A stretch of 33,571 nucleotides of DNA from Thermomonas sp. (GTDB taxonomy: Bacteria; Pseudomonadota; Gammaproteobacteria; Xanthomonadales; Xanthomonadaceae), in the NCBI GenBank assembly GCA_020692565.1, contig JAIMKJ010000015.1, positions 1 to 33,571 of the forward strand. Direction: 5' to 3'. The notes under the pieces were generated by a model that had not been told where the DNA came from, did no database searches, and was given only the letters and a program-made list of their open reading frames with translations. Positions 24,826 to 33,571 of the stretch are shown one piece after another. The first letter of the stretch is position 1. Each line of letters opens with the position of its first letter. The translations under genes and the position numbers were made by a program.

Positions 24826-25896
24826 ATGAAGCATCTGTTCGCACCCCTCCAGGCTGGCGATCTGGCATTGCCCAACCGCATCGTGATGGCGCCGCTCACC
24901 CGCTGTCGCGCCGAAGACGATCACGTGCCCGGGCCATTGATCGCCGAGTATTACGCGCAGCGCGCCAGCGCCGGTCTGATCATCGCCGAAGCGACGATGG
25001 CGATGGCCGGCAACTCCGCGTTCTGGCGCGAACCCGGCATCCACAGCGAAGCGCAGGTCGCCGGATGGAAGCGCGTGACCGATGCGGTGCACGCCGCCGG
25101 TGGGCGCATCGCACTGCAACTGTGGCACGGCGGACGCGCCTGTCATCCCGACCTCAACGACGGCGCGCAGCCGGTCGCGCCCAGCGCCATCGCGATCACC
25201 AACGATCAGGTATACACGCCGAAAGGCAAGGTCGATTACGTGGTGCCACGCGCGCTGGCCGACGATGAGCTGCCGGGGATCGTCACCGGCTTCGCGTACG
25301 CCGCGAGCAACGCGAAAGCCGCCGGCTTCGACGGCGTGGAAGTGCATGGCGCGAACGGTTATCTGCTGGACGAATTCCTGCGCGACGGCGCGAACCGGCG
25401 CAACGGCCCGTACGGGGGCCCGATCGAGCATCGCGCGCGACTGCTGCTCGAAGTGTTGGAAGCGGTCTGTTTCGTCTGGGGCAGCGGTCGCGTCGGTCTA
25501 CGGGTGTCGCCGCTCAACAGCTACAACAGCATGCGCGACAGCGATCCGATCGGCCTTGTGCGCTGGCTCGGCAAACGACTCAACGATTACGGGCTGGCGT
25601 ATTGGCACATGATGCGCGCGGATTTTCTCGGCCAGCAGCACGGCGATGTGATGACGCCCGCACGCGAAAGCTACGACGGCACGCTGATCGGCAATATGGG
25701 CTACAGCGCCGAGGAAGCCGAGGCCGCGATCGCCGACGGCGCACTCGACGCGGTGGCGTTCGGCGTGCCGTTCATCGCCAATCCCGACTTGCCCGAACGC
25801 TTGCGCGCGAACGCGCCGCTGGCCGAAGCCGACCGCAGCACCTTCTACACCTGGGACGCGAAGGGCTACACCGACTATCCGCGTTTCGCGGGCTGA
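24826..25896 (+). CDS. Old Yellow Enzyme-family alkene reductase
   Basis: A 356-residue FMN-dependent ene-reductase (NADH:flavin oxidoreductase/Old Yellow Enzyme family). These use NAD(P)H to reduce C=C bonds conjugated to carbonyl or nitro groups. PLTRCRA (23-29) carries the flavin-tuning Thr25 of classical OYEs. QLWHGGRACHP is at 98-108. VEVHGANGYLLDEFL at 171-185 contains the substrate-binding His174 and Asn177 and the proton-donor Tyr179. RNGPYGG (192-198) and, near the C-terminus, VAFGVPFIANPDLPERL are standard flavin-site segments. Length and order are those of the NemA-like class. There is no evident ribosome site before the ATG (ACACCTGA). It stands alone between the TonB-like gene's terminator and a convergent lipoprotein gene. 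The physiological substrate is unknown. Confidence 0.92.
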   Translation: MKHLFAPLQAGDLALPNRIVMAPLTRCRAEDDHVPGPLIAEYYAQRASAGLIIAEATMAMAGNSAFWREPGIHSEAQVAGWKRVTDAVHAAGGRIALQLWHGGRACHPDLNDGAQPVAPSAIAITNDQVYTPKGKVDYVVPRALADDELPGIVTGFAYAASNAKAAGFDGVEVHGANGYLLDEFLRDGANRRNGPYGGPIEHRARLLLEVLEAVCFVWGSGRVGLRVSPLNSYNSMRDSDPIGLVRWLGKRLNDYGLAYWHMMRADFLGQQHGDVMTPARESYDGTLIGNMGYSAEEAEAAIADGALDAVAFGVPFIANPDLPERLRANAPLAEADRSTFYTWDAKGYTDYPRFAG

Positions 25897-25938
25897 GCAG
25901 CACCGGATCGGTCCGAACCGGCGCCGCTCTGCGCAGCG

Positions 25939-28017
25939 TCAGTGTTGCGCCCAGCGCACGTCCGACATGCACCACGACAGGCTGCCGCTGGTCTTGTAGG
26001 TCCAGTTGTAGCGGCGCGGCGGATTGTTGCGGTACGCGGTCAAGCCGCTGGCCGGCGCCGTAGGCCGTGTCCACTCGTTGGTTTCGTAGTCGTAGGTGCG
26101 ATACAGCTCGTTCGTGGCCGCCGCGAGGGTGTCGTCCGGCTGGCCGGTGAGCTTGCTGAAGTAATAGGCCCAGGCCATCGCGCCAGCGACCGACAGCACA
26201 TGCTCGGGGCCGACGCCGTCGGCGGCGTAGGTCGAACCGTCGACCAGGGTCACGTAATCCACCAGGCGCAGGTTTTCCGGCACGTTCGTATACACGCTGC
26301 GCTGCGCCGGCGTGTACGACTTGGCGCCGTACTTCAACGCGTTGCCGGTGCGGCGGATGAAATTCGCGATGTCAGCGCTGTCGGTCAGCACATAGGCGCG
26401 CACCATCGGATCGACCACGAAAGGCGTCTGCCAGAAGCTGACCAGCAGTTGGGTCGAAGGACCGTTGCCTTCCTGACTGCCGTATTTCCACAGGCCGCCA
26501 TCGACGCGATTGGCCGGCAGCGCGCCGCCGGCGCCGTTCTGATGCCAGACCAGATTATTGGTGAGGGTGACCAGGCGCTCGCGATAGGTGAGCGGCGAGC
26601 CCGCCTTGTACGGCACGTCGCCGAACAGTTCGTAACCCACGATCAACCCCATCAGCTTGATGCCCATGTGGCGCTCGGTATAGCTGCTGGTCGGCGACCA
26701 GCGGTCCGGTTCGTCGTTGGCGTCTTCCTGCGCCTTGGCCGCCAGCTTCGCACCGTCCTTCGACAGATCGTCGCCGGTCGTCCAGTGGGTGTAGGCCAGT
26801 CCCTCGGGATAGCTGTACATCGCGCCGTTGGCGCCGATGTAGGCGCCGGGATTCGGATTCTTGAGCCGGAACGCGCCGACCGCGCTGTCCGGGGTGGTGC
26901 CCTGCGGATACAGATTGACGCGGTAGTACTCCGACGCACGCACCGATTCGCGCAGCGCCTTGAAGAACCCGCTGCGGAAATACAGGCTGTAGAACGCCGA
27001 CACGCGGTCGTACAACCACGGCTCGCCCTCGGCGGCCTTGTACGGAATCTGATTGGCGGCGGTGACGCGCGGGTCGTCTTCGTTGATGTGCGCGTAGAAG
27101 AAATTCTTCGCGGCGTACATCTGTTCGGTGTATTCCGGGTAATGCTCGGTAGCGTCCATCGTCGCCGGATTGTCGCGGGCGGCGAGGATCTGCGGCGCGA
27201 ACGGCCGCATCGGGCCGAGTTTGAGCAGGCCTTTGCTCAGCGTCGACGACGGCAGCACAGCATAGACTTTCGGTTCGGAGACACCATCGCCGGCCACGAA
27301 GGTCCCCGATGTCACCGGCTGCCAGCCGTTGCGCGGGTTCTCCAGCGTGGCGACCGGCTGACTGCGGTTGGAATAACCCCACTCGACGCGGATGGCTTCC
27401 GAATCCGGATAACCCGCAGCGAAGGTGTAGCGGATCTGCACGCGGGCGACGCGCACGGACGTGTTGTCCAGCGCGGCGTTGGTCGCGTGCCGCCACGGCG
27501 TGAGCTGTTCGACGAATGCCGGGATCTCGGTGCCTTTCGCGTCAAGCACGCGCAGCTTCGACAGGCCCGCCTGGGTGATCGAACCGCGCGGCAGCGGCAC
27601 ACCAAAGGTCACAAGTTGCGGCACGCCCGCAGGCACGCCTTCCACAGGATGCAGCCGCACATCGACCACACCGAAGGTCTCGGCGGCGGCCATCAGCGGT
27701 TTGAAGACGCGCGGACCGACGGTACCGCCGACCGCATTGCCCACCGGCGGCGCGGCCTGCGGCGCGGGCGGGGTGGCCTCCGGGACCGGGCGGACCCGCA
27801 CGGATGTCGTGCCGCGCGATTCGGCATGCGACGGACGCTTGGCGGGACCGGCGTCGATGCGAACCTGGGCATTGCCGGTATCGCAGGCATTGAGCGCGAA
27901 CACCAGCGTGACGAGCGCGGCCATTCTTGCGGGGGCATCGATGCGGGCGCGCACCATGCGGCGGACGAACAGGGCGGCACCGCGCCACGCGGACACCGAC
28001 AGTTGCAGATTTTGCAT
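25939..28017 (-). CDS. Large secreted lipoprotein; possible RIFT-barrel/carbohydrate-lyase-like N-terminal domain
   Basis: A 692-residue protein of unknown role. The ATG at 28017 has AGGTGA five bases upstream. A lipobox LNAC puts the lipidated Cys at residue 45; an ATG at 27957 would give a more usual 25-residue signal but has no ribosome site. A Pro-rich linker follows (about 78-92). A segment with VTFGVPLPRGSIT (136-148), LSKLRVLDAKGTEIPAF and the following strands recalls the N-terminal RIFT-barrel of PcRGLX/YetA-like rhamnogalacturonan lyases. The C-terminal two thirds are rich in Trp and Tyr (YSLYFRSGFFKAL, WLYDRVSAFY, GGLWKYGSQEGNGP), in the style of alpha/alpha-barrel sugar-active proteins. 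This fold link is by eye and weak. It converges with the OYE gene and is probably anchored in the envelope. Confidence 0.6.
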   Translation of the reverse strand: MQNLQLSVSAWRGAALFVRRMVRARIDAPARMAALVTLVFALNACDTGNAQVRIDAGPAKRPSHAESRGTTSVRVRPVPEATPPAPQAAPPVGNAVGGTVGPRVFKPLMAAAETFGVVDVRLHPVEGVPAGVPQLVTFGVPLPRGSITQAGLSKLRVLDAKGTEIPAFVEQLTPWRHATNAALDNTSVRVARVQIRYTFAAGYPDSEAIRVEWGYSNRSQPVATLENPRNGWQPVTSGTFVAGDGVSEPKVYAVLPSSTLSKGLLKLGPMRPFAPQILAARDNPATMDATEHYPEYTEQMYAAKNFFYAHINEDDPRVTAANQIPYKAAEGEPWLYDRVSAFYSLYFRSGFFKALRESVRASEYYRVNLYPQGTTPDSAVGAFRLKNPNPGAYIGANGAMYSYPEGLAYTHWTTGDDLSKDGAKLAAKAQEDANDEPDRWSPTSSYTERHMGIKLMGLIVGYELFGDVPYKAGSPLTYRERLVTLTNNLVWHQNGAGGALPANRVDGGLWKYGSQEGNGPSTQLLVSFWQTPFVVDPMVRAYVLTDSADIANFIRRTGNALKYGAKSYTPAQRSVYTNVPENLRLVDYVTLVDGSTYAADGVGPEHVLSVAGAMAWAYYFSKLTGQPDDTLAAATNELYRTYDYETNEWTRPTAPASGLTAYRNNPPRRYNWTYKTSGSLSWCMSDVRWAQH

Positions 28018-28380
28018 GCGAATCACCTGGAGCGCGGACGCGCGGGGGCGCGTTCCGACGACGAATGCCGAGGGGGAATGTCTGCGGACCGTCGGCAGCG
28101 GCCCGCAGCGCCCGGACGACACGGCACGCGCAGCGCCAGGGCGACGCAACTTATCCGCGGTCTCTGCCGACAAACTGTGATCACCGTCGTTAATATCAGC
28201 TTAGTGGTTGTTTTGCATGCTTTTCCTGCGCGGATTCACATCACCCCGGTGATCCATGCATGTTCCAGGCAGGGCGGCAGGCCGTGAAATTCGTGACAAA
28301 AAGCACATTCTGCACAACTTGCCCGCTGGCCGCTGGCTGGAACCCGGCGGCTCTAACCCGGCGGCTTGAACCCGGTGATC
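28018..28380. other. 363-base intergenic region upstream of the lipoprotein gene
   Basis: No gene is supported. The part at about 28175-28250 is clearly richer in A+T than its surroundings (it includes GTTAATATCAGCTTAGTGG and TTGTTTTGCATGCTTTTCC) and is the likeliest promoter region for the lipoprotein gene, but I cannot fix -35 and -10 boxes. The part next to rlmH holds short tandem repeats, listed separately. Confidence 0.4.
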
Positions 28381-28396
28381 TCAAGCCCGGTGATAA
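28341..28396. repeat. Four degenerate 14-bp tandem repeats overlapping the rlmH 3' end
   Basis: The units are AACCCGGCGGCTCT, AACCCGGCGGCTTG, AACCCGGTGATCTC and AAGCCCGGTGATAA, starting at 28341, 28355, 28369 and 28383. The last unit encodes the final residues of RlmH (…YHRA, minus strand) and the third overlaps its stop codon, so the array seems to have grown out of the gene's 3' end. Confidence 0.75.
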
Positions 28397-28851
28397 GGAT
28401 GATTCGCCAGCAATGCCGCAGCACGGTAAAGCTGTTCGGCCAGCACCAGCCGCACCAGCATGTGCGGCAATGTCAGCGGGCCGAGCGACCACTGCTCGTC
28501 GGCCCGCGCCAGCACATCGGCGGCATGTCCTTCCGGACCGCCGATCAGGAACGCAAGGTCGCGGCCACCGCCGCGCCAGTGTTCGAGACGCTGCGCCAAG
28601 TCTTCGGAACTGTGCATCTTCCCTCGGCCATCCAGTGCGACCAGATGCGCGGACTTGGGCAACGCAGCGATCACCCGGGCGCCTTCGTCGGCGGTCGCGC
28701 GCGCTGCGTCGCGGCCCTTGCCGCGCAGGCCGGGTTCGATTTCGATCAGGTCCAGCGGCAACCAGTAGGACAACCGTTTCTGGTATTCGGCGAAGCCCTG
28801 CGCCACCCAGGCGGGGGCGCGTTCGCCGACGGCGATCAGGCGGGCTTTCAC
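28381..28851 (-). CDS. rlmH: 23S rRNA pseudouridine(1915) N3-methyltransferase RlmH
   Basis: RlmH is a SPOUT-class methyltransferase that methylates pseudouridine 1915 in helix 69 of 23S rRNA, after 70S assembly. The 156-residue length is standard. LVALDGRGKMHSSEDLAQRL (about 69-88), AFLIGGPEGH (about 99-108) and LTLPHMLVRLVLAEQLYRA form the knot that binds SAM; the C-terminus NHPYHRA is the usual end. The start is GTG at 28851 without a strong ribosome site, 25 bases after the ybjQ-like gene, so translation may depend on read-through from upstream. In related genomes rlmH is commonly followed by maf; here 5.8 kb of other genes intervene. Confidence 0.95.
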   Translation of the reverse strand: MKARLIAVGERAPAWVAQGFAEYQKRLSYWLPLDLIEIEPGLRGKGRDAARATADEGARVIAALPKSAHLVALDGRGKMHSSEDLAQRLEHWRGGGRDLAFLIGGPEGHAADVLARADEQWSLGPLTLPHMLVRLVLAEQLYRAAALLANHPYHRA

Positions 28852-28876
28852 GCAACGGCGCTCAGAGGGGCGGCGC

Positions 28877-29212
28877 TCAGGCCGCCGGTTCGCTCACGCG
28901 CACCGCGGTGCCGTAGCAGAGCACTTCGGTGATGCCGGCCATGACCTCGGTCGCGTCGTAACGCACGCCGATGATGGCATTCGCACCCAGCCGATCGGCT
29001 TCGCGGCACATCTGGTCGAAGGCATCGCGGCGCGCCTGCTCGCACAACTCGCGATACAGGCTGATATCGCCGCCGAACAGCGCCTGGATGCCGGCCAGGA
29101 AATTGCCGACCACCGAGCGCGAACGCACCGTGAGGCCGCGCACCACGCCGAAATTCTTCAGCACGGTCTGGCCGGGCAATTCGAACGCGGTCGTGATCTG
29201 GACGCGCTGCAT
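28877..29212 (-). CDS. YbjQ-family (UPF0145, DUF74) protein
   Basis: A 111-residue protein of the YbjQ/UPF0145 family, small pentamer-forming proteins with a putative metal-binding surface and no known activity. Hallmarks: ITTAFELPGQTVLKNFGVVRGLTVRSRSVV (broken across 6-35), GDISLYRELCEQARRDAFDQM (48-68) and GANAIIGVRYDATEV (76-90). Start ATG 29212, eight bases after the rsfS stop, with GAG seven bases upstream. It sits between rsfS and rlmH, genes that are usually directly adjacent, so it appears to be an insertion into this ribosome-related operon. Confidence 0.88.
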   Translation of the reverse strand: MQRVQITTAFELPGQTVLKNFGVVRGLTVRSRSVVGNFLAGIQALFGGDISLYRELCEQARRDAFDQMCREADRLGANAIIGVRYDATEVMAGITEVLCYGTAVRVSEPAA

Positions 29213-29220
29213 CGCGAGGC

Positions 29221-29619
29221 TCAGCCGGCGTCCGGCGGCTCGTCGCCCACCGTCCACAGCCGCTCCAGCGCGTAATACTCGCGGACCCGCGGCAGCATCA
29301 CGTGGACGACGACATCGCCGAGGTCGACCAGCACCCATTCGGCTTCGCGCTCGCCTTCGACGCCCAGCGGCATCACATCGAGTTCCTTGACCTTGCGCAC
29401 CGCTTCATCGGCGATCGATTTGACGTGACGGGTCGAGGTGCCCGAGGCGATCACCATGTAATCGCAGACGCTGGTCTTGCCGCGGACGTCGATTTCGATC
29501 ACGTCCTTGGCCTTGAGATCTTCCATCGCGAGATGGACCTGGCGGAGCAGCGCTTCGGCCGACGGCGCCGGCGTGGGCAGCACGGTCTTGATGACGTGCG
29601 CATTATTGGTGTTGGACAA
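29221..29619 (-). CDS. rsfS: Ribosomal silencing factor RsfS
   Basis: RsfS (Iojap/RsfA) binds uL14 on the 50S subunit and blocks joining of the subunits when nutrients are short. The 132-residue protein has the family block [22 protein letters not shown] split over about 39-60, then [19 protein letters not shown] and the closing segment [17 protein letters not shown] with [10 protein letters not shown]. The N-terminus is about 20 residues longer than in E. coli and Thr/Pro/Ala-rich. The start is TTG at 29619 with GAGGA six bases upstream. It follows nadD by 27 bases, a widely conserved pair. Confidence 0.95.
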   Translation of the reverse strand: MSNTNNAHVIKTVLPTPAPSAEALLRQVHLAMEDLKAKDVIEIDVRGKTSVCDYMVIASGTSTRHVKSIADEAVRKVKELDVMPLGVEGEREAEWVLVDLGDVVVHVMLPRVREYYALERLWTVGDEPPDAG

Positions 29620-29646
29620 GAGCGATCCTCGCTTGGAATGCCGGGA

Positions 29647-30360
29647 TTATACGCCCGGCGCCGCCGGTGCCCGGTGGCCGGGCGCCAAGGGGCCGGCGCC
29701 GTAGAGGCCATGCTCGACGATGTAGCGCGACACCGCCAGCGGCAGCAGGTGGTGCCAGGTCTCGCCGGCGGCGATCCGGCGCCGGATCTGGGTTGCGGAG
29801 GCCTCATGCAGCGGCTGGCGCAGACGCAGCACCTTGCCGCCGGGACAGTCGCGCAGGGCCGCCGCGCTGAGGGTCCAGCGCCCGCCGACCAGCCGGGCCG
29901 CCTCGGGCGGCAGATGTTCGTCCAGCGCGCTGCCGGGACGCTCGGCCACCACCCAGTGCGCCCCGGCGATCAGGGCCTCGGGCTCTTTCCATCCGGCAAG
30001 ACCGTGCAGGCTGTCGGCTCCGATCAGGAACGCCAGCGGCGCCTGCTCGCCGTGTTTCGCGCGCAGCTCGCGCAGGGTGTCGATGGTATAGCTGGGCGTG
30101 TCGGCGGTCCGGGAGGCGCGGTCCAGCTCGCGGCGGTCCACGCGCAGGCCGGCGTGACCCTGGATGGCGAGTTCGAGCATCGCGGCGCGATCCTCGGCGC
30201 CGGCACCGGGTGCGGCGCGATGCGGCGGGTCGGCCGCCGGCATCATCCAGATCGTGGTGCCCAGCGCATCCCGCGCGGCCAGGGCGATGGCGATGTGGCC
30301 GTTGTGAACGGGGTCGAAGGTGCCGCCGTAGAAGGCGCGCAGGGGGATGGGCAGCGCCAT
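29647..30360 (-). CDS. nadD: Nicotinate-nucleotide adenylyltransferase NadD
   Basis: NadD transfers AMP from ATP to nicotinate mononucleotide, giving deamido-NAD, in NAD synthesis. The 237-residue protein has the nucleotidyltransferase motif GTFDPVHNGH at 13-22, the mid segment AFLIGADSLHGLAGWKEPE, and the late SATQIRRRI (ISSTxIR-type) near the C-terminus. ATG 30360 shares one base with the TGA of holA, so translation is coupled. A C-terminal Ala/Pro/Gly tail (about the last 15 residues) is an extension beyond the usual end. holA-nadD-rsfS is a conserved order. Confidence 0.95.
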   Translation of the reverse strand: MALPIPLRAFYGGTFDPVHNGHIAIALAARDALGTTIWMMPAADPPHRAAPGAGAEDRAAMLELAIQGHAGLRVDRRELDRASRTADTPSYTIDTLRELRAKHGEQAPLAFLIGADSLHGLAGWKEPEALIAGAHWVVAERPGSALDEHLPPEAARLVGGRWTLSAAALRDCPGGKVLRLRQPLHEASATQIRRRIAAGETWHHLLPLAVSRYIVEHGLYGAGPLAPGHRAPAAPGV

Positions 30361-31418
30361 CAGACCACCGCCCGACGCGACAGCAGCGCGGCGCCACGCG
30401 ATTCGGCGATGGCCAGCAGCAGGCGTTCCAGCGCCAGCCAGGCGTCGGCCGGCTCTTCGCCGATGCGCGGACGGCCCTTGGCGATGCGGTCGACGCGGCC
30501 GGCCTCGACCACGAAACGCTCCCAGCGCGCGGCGTCGTGTCGCTGCAGCGCGCGGCGGTAGACCGCCTGCTTGGCATCCCACACCCGCTGGGCCTTGAAT
30601 TCGGCGGCCAGATTGCCGCCCTTGGCCTGCACCCGCGCCAGCGCGGCGGCGCGCTGCAGTTCCATCACCAGCATGCCCATCAGCGCCGGCACCGCCTCGC
30701 CTTCGGCGCGCAGCCCGTGCAGCATGCGCAGCGCCTGTGCGGGCTGGCCGTTGAGGGTGGCGTCGAGCAGCCGGAACACGTCGAAACGCGCGGCGTCGGC
30801 GACGTACGACTCCATCCGCGCGAGATCGATCGATTCGCCGTCGGACAGCAGCGCGAGTTTGTCGATCTCCTGCGCCGCGGCCAGCAGATTGCCCTCGACC
30901 CGTTCGACCAGCCGCTCCACTGCATCGCGGTCGGCGCGCAGGCCGCGCGCGCGCAGGCGGCGTTCGATCCAGTCCGGCATTTCGTGGGGTTTGAGCGCCC
31001 AGGCGATGGCGTGATGGCCGACGCGGGCGATGCTCTCGCTCCATTTGCCGCCGTGCTGGCGGCTCCAGTCCTCGCCGGTGATCAACAGCACCACATCGTG
31101 CGGCGGATCGGCGCAGAACTCGGCGATGAACGCGCTGCCGTCCTTGCCCGGCTTGGCCGAGGGCAAGCGCACTTCCAGCAGCCGGCGGGAAGCGAACAGA
31201 CTCGGCGCGTTCACGCTCTGCGCGAGCTGGTTCCAGTCGAAATCGCGACCGTCGGCGTCGAAGATCTCGCGCTCGCCGATGCCTTCGGCGCGGGCCTGGA
31301 CGCGCACCGCGTCGGCGGCTTCCAGCACTCGCAGCGTTTCCGGGCCGGCAATCAGATAGGCCGGGCGCAGCGGTTCGGAGGCGAGCTGCGCGGTCAGACG
31401 TTCCGGGGTGAATTCCAT
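30360..31418 (-). CDS. holA: DNA polymerase III subunit delta
   Basis: HolA is the delta subunit of the clamp loader and opens the beta sliding clamp. The 352-residue length is normal. The N-terminal AAA+-like domain starts PAYLIAGPETLRVLEAADAVR (broken at about 19-39); delta has a degenerate P loop. DFDWNQLAQSVNAPSLFASRRLLEVRLP (about 59-86) holds the conserved SLF clamp-contact segment (Leu-Phe at about 74-75). GNLLAAAQEIDKLALL follows in the middle domain. Start ATG 31418 is 27 bases after lptE. Order lptE-holA-nadD is widely conserved in gammaproteobacteria. Confidence 0.95.
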   Translation of the reverse strand: MEFTPERLTAQLASEPLRPAYLIAGPETLRVLEAADAVRVQARAEGIGEREIFDADGRDFDWNQLAQSVNAPSLFASRRLLEVRLPSAKPGKDGSAFIAEFCADPPHDVVLLITGEDWSRQHGGKWSESIARVGHHAIAWALKPHEMPDWIERRLRARGLRADRDAVERLVERVEGNLLAAAQEIDKLALLSDGESIDLARMESYVADAARFDVFRLLDATLNGQPAQALRMLHGLRAEGEAVPALMGMLVMELQRAAALARVQAKGGNLAAEFKAQRVWDAKQAVYRRALQRHDAARWERFVVEAGRVDRIAKGRPRIGEEPADAWLALERLLLAIAESRGAALLSRRAVV

Positions 31419-31445
31419 GCGGGCGGGCGCAACGCTGACCGCGCG

Positions 31446-32012
31446 TCAGGGCGCCTTGGCGGATGCCGGCGCGCGCAGGGCGGCGTCGATGCGACGCAGG
31501 ATCGCGGCGTTCATGTCGCGACGCAGCTCGTTCACCAGCAGCTCGCGTTCGCTGTTGCGGCCGATGGCGTCGCTGGCCGGCGCGATGTAGTCGCGGGCGA
31601 GCTCCACCGCCTGCTGCGGCACGATGACGCGGTCGTCTTCGGCGGTCGCGCCCGGCTGGCGCAATTGGAACACCACCGCATAGCGCAGGCTGTATTCCTG
31701 GGCGCGGCCGAAACCATCGATCGAGATCGGCAGATCGGCCCATTTCTCCGACAGGATTTCGAGCTTGGTCGAGGTCTCGACCGCATCGGCGGCCGCCGGG
31801 GTGGCGCCTGCGCGTTCCAGCGAACGCGCCAGCGAATCGGCGAGCGCGCTGTACGGGTCGCGCGCGGTCACCGCGATCGGGCCGAGATCGGAGGGCAACA
31901 GCAGCGCGCTGCGCAGCTGGAAGCCGCAGCCGGCGAGGGCCAGCAACAGCGGCAGGCCGAGGACGAGACGGGTGGCGTTCGAACGGACGGCTTTGAAGCG
32001 GGCGATGTTCAT
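31446..32012 (-). CDS. lptE: LPS assembly lipoprotein LptE
   Basis: LptE plugs the LptD barrel in the outer membrane and helps deliver lipopolysaccharide to the surface. The 188-residue protein has a lipoprotein signal (residues 1-28) with lipobox LAGC and Cys29, followed by the family start GFQLRSALLLPSDLGPI (30-46). The middle is a mixed alpha/beta domain with EILSEKWADLPISIDGFG, where E. coli LptE has its LPS-binding strands. The C-terminal helix DMNAAILRRIDAAL is typical. ATG 32012 is 47 bases after leuS. The leuS-lptE-holA order supports the call, which sequence alone would make less sure. Confidence 0.9.
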   Translation of the reverse strand: MNIARFKAVRSNATRLVLGLPLLLALAGCGFQLRSALLLPSDLGPIAVTARDPYSALADSLARSLERAGATPAAADAVETSTKLEILSEKWADLPISIDGFGRAQEYSLRYAVVFQLRQPGATAEDDRVIVPQQAVELARDYIAPASDAIGRNSERELLVNELRRDMNAAILRRIDAALRAPASAKAP

Positions 32013-32059
32013 GGGCGCAGTCTGGCGGAGGTGGCGATGGGGGGCAAGCAGCGACGCGC

Positions 32060-33571
<1,512 letters not shown>

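Noticed and set aside
25942..28287. Plus-strand open frame of about 780 codons antisense to the lipoprotein gene
   Set aside because: Same antisense artefact; the minus frame has a signal peptide, lipobox, ribosome site and normal protein composition.
28341..28396. CRISPR-like array
   Set aside because: Units are 14 bases, contiguous without spacers, and overlap a coding end.

Overview
ORGANISM. The window is G+C-rich DNA (about two thirds G+C by eye) with dense, short-spaced genes. Gene order (leuS-lptE-holA-nadD-rsfS-rlmH; maf-rng-yhdP-tldD; yjgA/pmbA), protein sequences and GTAG-headed palindromic repeats together suggest a gammaproteobacterium of the Xanthomonadaceae/Lysobacteraceae (Lysobacter-like). 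This is inference from recalled families; no search was run. No rRNA, tRNA, CRISPR, integrase or complete insertion sequence was seen. LAYOUT. 1-2.9 kb: 3' part of an M14-type zinc peptidase gene, a 50-residue membrane peptide gene, trhO (tRNA U34 hydroxylation) and an HD-domain hydrolase. 3.0-7.6 kb, all minus strand: nitroreductase and GNAT acetyltransferase (4-base overlap), a tetrapyrrole-methylase-fold enzyme that looks like a SonM-type borosin peptide-backbone N-methyltransferase, a 90-residue SonA-like precursor candidate, and a membrane diguanylate cyclase. 7.7-11.2 kb, plus strand: TPR membrane protein, tilS, xseB, ispA. 11.2-12.7 kb: two DUF4870 membrane genes separated by about 0.5 kb of apparently decayed DNA. 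12.7-22.6 kb: pmbA and yjgA (divergent), then the conserved minus-strand block tldD, yhdP, rng, maf. 22.6-28.4 kb: a segment that separates maf from rlmH: a 271-bp MITE-like palindromic element, a SIMPL-domain periplasmic protein, a TonB-like protein, an Old Yellow Enzyme and a large lipoprotein. 28.4-33.6 kb: minus-strand housekeeping block rlmH, ybjQ-type gene, rsfS, nadD, holA, lptE and the 3' part of leuS. MAIN POINT. The most interesting locus is 4.8-6.2 kb, a candidate split borosin RiPP system: methyltransferase and precursor are separate genes. The methyltransferase keeps Tyr/Arg/Tyr/Tyr at positions matching the borosin catalytic set. The small protein has a helical SonA-like domain, then a short hydrophobic candidate core and a very acidic tail. 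Nitroreductase and GNAT genes immediately upstream could be tailoring enzymes, and TldD/PmbA, also encoded here, could be a protease for it; both are speculation. OTHER POINTS. A MITE-like element sits four bases from the maf start codon. Two GTAG-type REP pairs are present. Four genes without a good Shine-Dalgarno (trhO, tilS, xseB, yjgA) have TANNNT exactly six bases before ATG, which suggests leaderless mRNAs.
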